NCBI RefSeq assembly: GCF_947258575.1
Contig: NZ_CAMYIV010000002.1
Coordinates: forward strand, 372,001-436,000
Reading direction: 5' to 3'
Source of the DNA: an uncultured Alcanivorax sp.
GTDB lineage: Bacteria > Pseudomonadota > Gammaproteobacteria > Pseudomonadales > Alcanivoracaceae
DNA length: 64,000 bases
A program made the position numbers and the translations under genes. The notes below the pieces were generated by a model that searched no databases, had not been told where the DNA came from, and saw only the letters and a list, made by a program, of their open reading frames with translations. Below, piece after piece: positions 58,207 to 64,000 of this stretch; position 1 is the stretch's first letter, and every line of letters begins with the position of its first letter.

Positions 58207-59040
58207 TCAGGTCTTGTGCCAGCCTTGATCGGTTTCTTCGGCTTTGCCATCTTCGGCCAGCTTGATCAGGTGGGCTTGCAGAGAGAATTGGGCCACGCCG
58301 TGCAGGAATTCGGGCACGTCGTCGTAGACCACCTTCACCAAGACCGCCAGGGTTTGCGGAACACCTGAGAGGCCTTCCAGCACCTTGTCTTCGCGTTTCT
58401 GGCGGTGCGCCAGCGTATGGGTCAGGGTCTCTTCCGGGTCGCTGATCAGATCACCGTGGCCTGGGGCCATCACCATGATGCCGCGCTGCTGCAGTTTGCG
58501 CAGGGACGCAAAGTAAGCCTGCATGGAACCGGAGGGTGGGGCGATCACGACTGTTGAGCCCTGGATCAGGTGGTCGCCGGTAAACAGCAGACCATCATCA
58601 CTGAGGTAGCACAGGTGATTGCCCACATGGCCCGGGGTCTCGATCACCTGTAGTGAAACGCCGCCGCAATCCACCCGGTCTCCCTCGCCCAACAGACGGT
58701 CTGACTGCCAGCTTTCATCCTGCAGACCGTCGTCGGGTACCGAAGGCCCCAGGCAACGGGCGCCGGTGGCTGCCACCAACGCCAGAGCGCCGGGGGAATG
58801 GTCTCGATGGGTATGGGTGACCACCACCTGGTCGATGGGTTTTCCCAGGGTGCGGGCGGCCTGCAGGAGTGCCTGCAGGTGTTCCTGATCCTCGGGGCCG
58901 GGATCAATGACAGTCAGGCTATCCTTGCCAAACAGATAACTGTTGGTGCCTGGCCCGGTCATCATGCCCGGGTTACGCGCCAGAACCCGCCAGGCATTAT
59001 CGCCAATCGGGGTAAGCTGGCCGGGAATCAGTGATGCCAT
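58207..59040 (-). CDS. MBL-fold hydrolase (LACTB2-like)
   Basis: 277 residues from the ATG at 59040, six bases after AGGAG. Metallo-beta-lactamase fold with metal motif THTHRDHSPGA (HxHxDH), a third His in ETPGHVGNH and Asp in FTGDHLIQG, then APGHGD. The C-terminal winged-helix-like domain (about 200-277) is as in LACTB2/ETHE-related enzymes, which may be RNases. The substrate cannot be assigned. The frame continues upstream to 59232 without family likeness. Confidence 0.88.
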   Translation of the reverse strand: MASLIPGQLTPIGDNAWRVLARNPGMMTGPGTNSYLFGKDSLTVIDPGPEDQEHLQALLQAARTLGKPIDQVVVTHTHRDHSPGALALVAATGARCLGPSVPDDGLQDESWQSDRLLGEGDRVDCGGVSLQVIETPGHVGNHLCYLSDDGLLFTGDHLIQGSTVVIAPPSGSMQAYFASLRKLQQRGIMVMAPGHGDLISDPEETLTHTLAHRQKREDKVLEGLSGVPQTLAVLVKVVYDDVPEFLHGVAQFSLQAHLIKLAEDGKAEETDQGWHKT

Positions 59041-59098
59041 AATGACTCCTGGGAGTTTGGAGGGCGCATTGTGACGATTCACCCGGCAGGATGCCAGT

Positions 59099-59581
59099 CT
59101 ACGACTCCGGGTAGGCCAGCTTGTCGATCGCTTCCAGTTCCCAGCGATCCACCGGGGTGTCTTCTTTCGGGTGACGACTGACAACCGCAAAGGGGTAATC
59201 CTGACCAGCGGGCAGATACATTTGCACATCAATGGTCTGCTGGTAGATCACCGTGCAGTCATTCTCTGCCTTCGGGCATGACAGGGCACGGGCCTGAAGC
59301 GTTACCGCTGCCACATTCATCTCACTGCGATTGGCCAGATTGCCGGTAAGGCGCACGCCGGATTCAGAGGCAAGGAATTCTTTCAGCGTTACCTGGATAC
59401 CATCCGGAGGCAGGCGCACCTGATCGTCACGGCCGCCTTGCCAGACACCGATGCCGAGCACCATCAGGCTGGCCAATACCAGGCTCAGCACCAGATAAAA
59501 CGGCCGACGGCCCCATTGCCAGCTACCCCAGAGCAGAACGGTAACCGCGATAATGACAGTCAATACCAGTAATAGGCGCAT
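59099..59581 (-). CDS. Membrane-anchored protein of unknown function
   Basis: 160 residues with two N-terminal hydrophobic helices (about 2-19 and 28-48) and a soluble domain after them (LTGNLANRSEMNVAAVTLQA looks like an Ig/FxLYD-type strand pair). A possible disulfide SCPKAENDC follows. No motif I recognise. Located between the MBL-fold gene and divergent yaaA, probably co-transcribed leftward with the MBL gene. Confidence 0.75.
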   Translation of the reverse strand: MRLLLVLTVIIAVTVLLWGSWQWGRRPFYLVLSLVLASLMVLGIGVWQGGRDDQVRLPPDGIQVTLKEFLASESGVRLTGNLANRSEMNVAAVTLQARALSCPKAENDCTVIYQQTIDVQMYLPAGQDYPFAVVSRHPKEDTPVDRWELEAIDKLAYPES

Positions 59582-59655
59582 TTATTCTCCAGAATTGCAG
59601 ACCTCGCTCCCTCTGATTCATATAATCCCGGGAGTCATATGTAAAGGAGTAGGCC

Positions 59656-60429
59656 ATGCTGATTGTTGTATCGCCAGCAAAAACCCTGGATTACGAGAGC
59701 GAATTGCCAGCACTGAAAACCACCCAGCCCCGATTGCTGGATGATAGCGACGTGTTGATCGAGCGGGCTCGCCAGCTCTCCCCGGCGGATGTCAGCAGCC
59801 TGATGAGTGTCAGTGACAAGATCGCGCACTTGAATGTGGAGCGGTTTGCCCAGTGGCAGCGGCCCTTCACAAAGAACAATGCTCGACCCGCAGCGTTTGC
59901 CTTCAAGGGCGATGTCTATACCGGCCTGGAAATCGGTACCTTCACTGACAACCAGCTCAAGGAAGCCCAGACGTCTTTCCGCATGCTGTCAGGACTGTAT
60001 GGCGTGCTACGCCCGCTTGACCTGATGCAACCCTACCGGCTGGAAATGGGCACAAAACTGGATAACCCCCGCGGCAAGGACCTCTATACGTTCTGGGGCG
60101 ACATTATCACCGAACAGCTCAACAAGGATATGAAAGCGGCGAAAACCGACGTGCTCGTCAACCTGGCATCCAATGAGTATTTCAAGTCGGTGAACAAGAA
60201 AGGGATCAATGGCCGCATTGTTGAACCGGTTTTCCAGGATGAGAAAAACGGCAAGTACAAGGTGATCAGCTTTTACGCCAAAAAGGCGCGTGGCCTGATG
60301 GCGGCGTGGGTTATCAAGAAGGGCATCAAGGACCCGGACAAACTGAAGAATTTCGATGTGGCGGGATATCGTTTCGCTGCAGAGTTGTCGAGCCCGGACA
60401 AGCCGGTGTTTCGTCGGGCCGAGCAGTAG
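59656..60429 (+). CDS. yaaA: Peroxide stress protein YaaA
   Basis: 257 residues, DUF328/UPF0246 family. E. coli YaaA limits free iron and DNA damage during H2O2 stress and binds DNA. The full-length family signature is visible: MLIVVSPAKTLDYES at the start, YGVLRPLDLMQPYRLEMG in the middle and ISFYAKKARGLMAAW late. Ribosome site AAAGGAG is nine bases upstream. A TATAAT at 59621-59626 is a possible -10, without a clear -35. Adjacency to FNR and UspE suggests stress roles, but co-regulation is not shown. Confidence 0.95.
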   Translation: MLIVVSPAKTLDYESELPALKTTQPRLLDDSDVLIERARQLSPADVSSLMSVSDKIAHLNVERFAQWQRPFTKNNARPAAFAFKGDVYTGLEIGTFTDNQLKEAQTSFRMLSGLYGVLRPLDLMQPYRLEMGTKLDNPRGKDLYTFWGDIITEQLNKDMKAAKTDVLVNLASNEYFKSVNKKGINGRIVEPVFQDEKNGKYKVISFYAKKARGLMAAWVIKKGIKDPDKLKNFDVAGYRFAAELSSPDKPVFRRAEQ

Positions 60430-60436
60430 AGCTGCG

Positions 60437-60462
60437 CAGGAGCGCCGCTGGTGGCGCTCCTG
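60437..60462. terminator. Hairpin between yaaA and the convergent coiled-coil gene
   Basis: CAGGAGCGCC-GCTGGT-GGCGCTCCTG, perfect 10-bp stem without T tract. It may be a rho-independent-like or REP-related structure (head AGGAGCG). Confidence 0.5.
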
Positions 60463-60471
60463 AAACAGGGG

Positions 60472-60768
60472 TTAGTCTCTATCTTCGAATTCGCTGCGGG
60501 CGGCAAGCAGGCCGGTTTTCAGGCCATCCCATGCCAGTTCCACGCCGGCTTTTATGTCATCCCAGGCATCTTCGCCGTGGGACTCCAGTTTTTCCAGTTT
60601 TGCTTCCAGCTCGTCGCGACGATCCTGAATCTCGGCGATTTTCTGCTTCGCCTCGCTACGCCACTCTTCGCGCTTGTCTCCCAACCGGGCGGTCAGCCGA
60701 TCCAGCTGATAATCCCAGTCTTCCAGTTTCTGGCGAATGTTGTCGGCAAAATCCTTCTTGTCTGTCAT
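60472..60768 (-). CDS. Small coiled-coil protein of unknown function
   Basis: 98 residues, almost wholly charged heptads (EAKQKIAEIQDRRDELEAKL) ending with a Trp/Leu-rich helix (GVELAWDGLKTGLLAAR). No signal peptide or membrane helix. May be an accessory or stress protein, like other small coiled-coil proteins near uspE. Downstream of uspE on the same strand. Confidence 0.72.
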   Translation of the reverse strand: MTDKKDFADNIRQKLEDWDYQLDRLTARLGDKREEWRSEAKQKIAEIQDRRDELEAKLEKLESHGEDAWDDIKAGVELAWDGLKTGLLAARSEFEDRD

Positions 60769-60784
60769 TACGTTATGCTCCTGA

Positions 60785-61702
60785 TTAGGCTTGCCAGGGA
60801 CTCTGGAAACCGTCGGGTTTGATCACCAGCACATCCGTGCTGGCACGGGTTATCACGGATTCTGCGGTGGCGCCCAGCAGCAACCTTTCCGGCAGGTTGC
60901 GATGCACAGTGCCGACCACCAGCACATCCATCTTCTGTTCATCACAATATCTGGCCAGTGTTGGCGCTACCGGGCCGGACAGGATTGCCATCTGATCCGG
61001 GCCAAGTCCGTGGGCCGCACCGAATTGCAGGAAGCGTTCGCGGTAGAATTCGCGCACCTTGTCCATGCCGCCGCTGTAATCGGGGATCGCTTCCCCCACC
61101 AGCAGGATCAGGCTGTCGTCCATTTCATCCAGCACATGGCAGGCCCGCAAGGTACCGCCTAACTTGCTTGAAAACTGGCCTGCAGCATCAAGTACCTCGA
61201 TTGCCAGGGGATCATTCGCCAGCTCCTCGCTGCCCGGATCCAGGGCGGCCAGTATTCTTGGGGAGGGCGACCACTGGCGGCCATGCACACACAGCACCGG
61301 GCAGGGCGCCTTGCGAATCAATTGCCAGTCCCGGGGCGTAAAAAGATGCCGGCGCAGGCCGCTCTCTTCGCTGGTATGGACAACCACCATGGCGGGTTGC
61401 AGGTCGAGGATGCTCTCGCGCAGGGCCGCCATGCTGTCTTTGTGCCACAAAATGGAAAGCTCGCAGCTATCCCTGTCTGTCAATTCACCGATCCGTTTCT
61501 GCCAGGCCTTATGGATCTGTGTGCGGGCGGCGTCCTGTCGTTGCTGGTCGACGCCAACGGCGCGCACCATGGCGGAGGAATAGGCATTGACCAGAACATG
61601 TAGCGGCGCCTTGGTGGAATCTGCTACCTGTCTGGCTTTGTGCAGGGCCGGCTGGGTGGCTTTCAGATCACTGTCGAGAATGGCCAGTACCGCAGCGCTC
61701 AC
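60785..61702 (-). CDS. uspE: Universal stress protein UspE-like (two Usp domains)
   Basis: 305 residues from the GTG at 61702, which overlaps the fnr stop (GTGA). Two tandem Usp domains (about 5-150 and 160-300). The second has the ATP-type loop DVLVVGTVHRNLPERLLLGA. E. coli UspE is also next to fnr. The frame is open upstream to 61735, within the fnr gene. Induced in stress in E. coli. Here the coupling suggests control together with fnr. Confidence 0.88.
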   Translation of the reverse strand: MSAAVLAILDSDLKATQPALHKARQVADSTKAPLHVLVNAYSSAMVRAVGVDQQRQDAARTQIHKAWQKRIGELTDRDSCELSILWHKDSMAALRESILDLQPAMVVVHTSEESGLRRHLFTPRDWQLIRKAPCPVLCVHGRQWSPSPRILAALDPGSEELANDPLAIEVLDAAGQFSSKLGGTLRACHVLDEMDDSLILLVGEAIPDYSGGMDKVREFYRERFLQFGAAHGLGPDQMAILSGPVAPTLARYCDEQKMDVLVVGTVHRNLPERLLLGATAESVITRASTDVLVIKPDGFQSPWQA

Positions 61703-62412
61703 AGGCTGGCTTCCATGCTTTGACGCTCGCCGCACAGGCTTTGTCGATCAAGGATTTCCACTTCGCGGCCTTCTACGCGCAGCCATTCATTCTGTTGAAA
61801 ACGGGTAAAGATACGGCTGACAGTTTCCACCGCCAAGCCTAGATAGTTGGCGATGTCATAGCGGGACATGGGCAGGCGGAATGCGCGTTCGCTGAGCCCA
61901 CGCCGCTGGTGTCGAGCTGACATGGAAAGTAGCAGTGAAGCCACCCGGTCATCGGCATTTTTTTTGCTGAGCAACATGTGAAGCTCACGGTCAGAGCGGA
62001 TTTCATTACTCATCAAGCTGAAAAAATGATGCTGCAGAGAAGGAATACGCTGGGAGAGCGTTTCCAGCTTCGAAAAGGGGATCTCGCAGACGGTAGCGGT
62101 TTCCAGGGCTTTGGCATTGGACACATGGTGTGCGGTGCTGATGCCATCCATACCCAGTACTTCACCGGGCAGATAAAAGCCGGTGACCTGTTCGTCGCCT
62201 TCATCGCTGAGCACGTAGGTCTTCAGTGCGCCAGAACGAACCGCATAGACGGCCTGGAAATCATCCGCTGCGCGATACAGGTGCTCGCCGCGCTTCAGAG
62301 GGCGGCCCCGGTGAATGATGCGATCCAGCTCGTCGAGCTGTGCCGGCGCCACTGCCAGTGGGAGGCAGATGGGACTCAGGCTGCAATCATTGCAGGAAAC
62401 ATGTTGGGACAC
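61699..62412 (-). CDS. fnr: FNR/ANR-family oxygen-sensing transcription regulator
   Basis: Switches anaerobic gene expression through a [4Fe-4S] cluster. 237 residues from the GTG at 62412, seven bases after GGAG. The cluster cysteines are in SCNDCSLSPIC (Cys7, 10, 16) and a fourth in ATVCEIP. cNMP-fold, dimer helix, then a HTH with NYLGLAVETVSRIFTRFQQ that reads TTGAT-N4-ATCAA sites. Closest by motif pattern to Pseudomonas ANR. hemN upstream has a matching site. The frame extends to 62445, but the GTG fits better. Confidence 0.95.
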   Translation of the reverse strand: MSQHVSCNDCSLSPICLPLAVAPAQLDELDRIIHRGRPLKRGEHLYRAADDFQAVYAVRSGALKTYVLSDEGDEQVTGFYLPGEVLGMDGISTAHHVSNAKALETATVCEIPFSKLETLSQRIPSLQHHFFSLMSNEIRSDRELHMLLSKKNADDRVASLLLSMSARHQRRGLSERAFRLPMSRYDIANYLGLAVETVSRIFTRFQQNEWLRVEGREVEILDRQSLCGERQSMEASL

Positions 62413-62492
62413 GATGCGTCTCCGGTTAATAGCTGCGTAATGCAAATTTCACCTTACAGTATAGGGCAGGGTGAACAACAAGCGAACAAGGT

Positions 62493-63866
62493 TCAAATGA
62501 TGCGACTGAAACGGTTAATGGCCTCGTTCTGGGTATAACGATCAAACGGCATCACCAGGGCCCGGCTTACCAGCCGGCCCTGCTCGGTGATCACCAGCCG
62601 CTGCTTGTCCACGCGCACAAGGCCCTGATCCTCAAATTCCACCCAGGAGGCCAGGGCATCCACGAAGTAGTCCGGGAAATTGATTTGCCACTGCTCACTG
62701 AACAGATTCATGTCCACGTAAAGGTCGCACAGCAGGCGCATTATCAGGTCACGGCGCATCTGATCATCGCGATTGAGGAGATAGCCCTGCTCAATGGTGG
62801 ACTGGGCCTGATCAATGGCATCGGACCAATGGCTTAATGATTTCATGTTCTGGGCATAAAGATTGCCGATCTGGCTGATGGCACTGACCCCGAAGCCCAG
62901 CAAATCCGCATCCCCGTGGAGGGTGTAGCCCTGAAAATTGCGGTGCAGAAGCCCGTTGCGCTGAGCGACGGCAATCTCGTCGCTTTCCAGCGCAAAGTGG
63001 TCCATACCAATAAAGGTATATCCGGCATCCTGAAGAATGCGCCCGGCACGCACGAACATGGACAGCTTTTCTTCCGGGCTGGGCAAGGCCATATCCGGTA
63101 TCTGCCGCTGAATTTTGAAACGCGCGGGCAGGTGAGCGTAGTTGTAGAGCGAGATTCGTTCGGGCCGCAGCTCTGCAATCTGCTCGATGGTCCGGGCGAG
63201 GCTCGATTCAGACTGCCAGGGGAGGCCATAAATCAGGTCGGTGTTAATGGACTTGAAGCCGAAGTCCCGCGCCCAGCCCATGGTCTGACGAATCATCTCA
63301 TAGGGTTGGACTCGATTGACCGCCTGCTGTACCCGCAAATCCAGATCCTGAACCCCGAGGCTGATGCGATTGAAGCCCAGGCCGCGAAGCAGCCCCAGAC
63401 GGGCCTGGTCCACGGTGCGAGGGTCAATCTCGATGGCATAATCACCACGGTCATCTTCACGCAAGGTGAAGTGCCGGGCCATGTAGTACACCAGCTCGGT
63501 AATCTGGGCATCGCTGAGAAAGGTGGGGGTGCCGCCACCCCAGTGAATCTGGGTGACCGGCCTTTGGCTGTCGACCTGTTCAGCGCGCTGGCCGATTTCC
63601 TGCTTCAAACGTTTCAGGTATTCCGCCGCCCTGCCTCGGTTGGCGGTCACAACCCGGTTGCAGGCACAGTAATAGCAGACGGTGCTGCAAAACGGGATGT
63701 GCATATACAGCGACAGAGGCCGGCGAGCGGCATTGCCGGCAGCAATGGCTCCGGCAAAATCCGCCTCGCTGATTTCCTCATGAAACTGGGGAGCAGGGGG
63801 GTAAGAGGTGTATCGCGGTCCGGGACCGCCATACTGGCTGATCAATGTTTTGTCCCAGGTAGCCAC
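62493..63866 (-). CDS. hemN: Oxygen-independent coproporphyrinogen III oxidase
   Basis: Radical SAM enzyme that makes protoporphyrinogen IX without oxygen. 457 residues, as in E. coli. The radical SAM cluster motif CxxxCxxC is seen in MHIPFCSTVCYYCACNRV. Downstream IHWGGGTPTFL and LGFNRISLGVQDLD are family-typical. An ANR box lies 57 bases upstream of the start, so oxygen limitation probably induces it. Located next to fnr as in Pseudomonas. Confidence 0.96.
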   Translation of the reverse strand: MATWDKTLISQYGGPGPRYTSYPPAPQFHEEISEADFAGAIAAGNAARRPLSLYMHIPFCSTVCYYCACNRVVTANRGRAAEYLKRLKQEIGQRAEQVDSQRPVTQIHWGGGTPTFLSDAQITELVYYMARHFTLREDDRGDYAIEIDPRTVDQARLGLLRGLGFNRISLGVQDLDLRVQQAVNRVQPYEMIRQTMGWARDFGFKSINTDLIYGLPWQSESSLARTIEQIAELRPERISLYNYAHLPARFKIQRQIPDMALPSPEEKLSMFVRAGRILQDAGYTFIGMDHFALESDEIAVAQRNGLLHRNFQGYTLHGDADLLGFGVSAISQIGNLYAQNMKSLSHWSDAIDQAQSTIEQGYLLNRDDQMRRDLIMRLLCDLYVDMNLFSEQWQINFPDYFVDALASWVEFEDQGLVRVDKQRLVITEQGRLVSRALVMPFDRYTQNEAINRFSRII

Positions 63867-63922
63867 GCCCGCTCTCCGGTTAAATGATTTCCGCCATTAT
63901 TGCGGCCCCGGAATGGACTGTG

Positions 63923-63936
63923 TTGACCTGGATCAA
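63923..63936. promoter_or_regulatory. FNR/ANR binding site upstream of hemN
   Basis: TTGAC-CTGG-ATCAA matches the TTGAT-N4-ATCAA consensus at nine of ten half-site positions, 57 bases before the hemN start. It overlaps the stop of the putative gene at 63933. Confidence 0.85.
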
Positions 63937-64000
63937 GTCTCCGGCTGATGGTGATGGCTGTGTGTGTTTTTATCGACAGCACTATGGTGGCCGTGATGCG
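63933..64000 (-). CDS. Possible 3' end of a gene encoding a His-rich C-terminus (cut by window edge)
   Basis: On the minus strand the last 21 codons before a TGA at 63935-63933 read HHGHHSAVDKNTHSHHHQPE then T. Seven His in 14 positions look like a metal-binding tail. In relatives, genes for cytochrome cbb3 assembly or a TauE-type transporter lie upstream of hemN, but this fragment is too short to name. Could also be chance. Confidence 0.4.
   Translation of the reverse strand, partial: HHGHHSAVDKNTHSHHHQPET

Overview
The window is a typical chromosomal segment of a gammaproteobacterium. It has moderately high GC, dense genes, short intergenic gaps and many start/stop overlaps of the ATGA or TGATG type. 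Gene order from the left edge to about 11.2 kb (trxB, ftsK, lolA, rarA, crcB, serS, cysG, ybiB-like, tusBCD, yccA) follows the order I know from Pseudomonas. gacA-uvrC-pgsA followed by tRNA-Gly, tRNA-Cys and tRNA-Leu is also a classic gammaproteobacterial arrangement. The mix of genes (type II secretion operon, MpaB/DUF2236 protein, ANR-type regulator, three-gene transhydrogenase) suggests a marine, Alcanivorax-like relative of the Pseudomonadales/Oceanospirillales. That placement is an inference from gene order and protein flavour, not from a database search.

Layout. 1-11 kb: thioredoxin reductase (cut by the window edge), DNA translocation and lipoprotein sorting (ftsK-lolA-rarA-crcB), seryl-tRNA synthetase, siroheme synthesis, tRNA thiolation (tusBCD) and a Bax-inhibitor-like membrane protein. 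11.5-15 kb: tRNA-Ser with clear promoter and terminator, then a translationally coupled trio of CstA, a small Cys-Cys-ending protein and an ArsA/Get3-like ATPase. 15-19 kb: gacA, uvrC, pgsA and three tRNAs. 19-34.7 kb: the most striking region. A large hybrid histidine kinase with three receiver domains is followed by a CheR, a lone receiver, a receiverless CheB and a REC-PAS-PilZ protein. This block runs with a one-base gap into a type II secretion operon (gspE to gspM) that ends in an unrecognised secreted protein. 34.7-40 kb: a lipoprotein hydrolase, and divergently a DUF1461 membrane protein, a PEP-utilising-enzyme homologue that has lost its phospho-histidine, and a DUF2189 membrane protein.

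40-49 kb: metH (cobalamin-dependent methionine synthase), an MscS channel, a DUF481 outer-membrane protein and the pnt transhydrogenase operon. 49-58 kb: an ABC1-family kinase, an alpha/beta hydrolase, an MpaB-like protein with a long palindrome in its promoter region, the Prc protease, a fused SpmA-SpmB protein, AlkB and CorA. 58-64 kb: a metallo-beta-lactamase-fold hydrolase, small unknown proteins, YaaA, UspE, an FNR/ANR regulator and hemN preceded by an ANR box. At the extreme right edge is the apparent 3' end of a gene coding a histidine-rich tail.

I saw no transposase, prophage, CRISPR array or rRNA. Non-coding structure consists of strong rho-independent terminators, REP-like palindromes, an AT-rich heptamer-type repeat, a GCGTAGGGTGGATTA-type repeat and a 181-bp inverted-repeat-bounded element upstream of pntAA.
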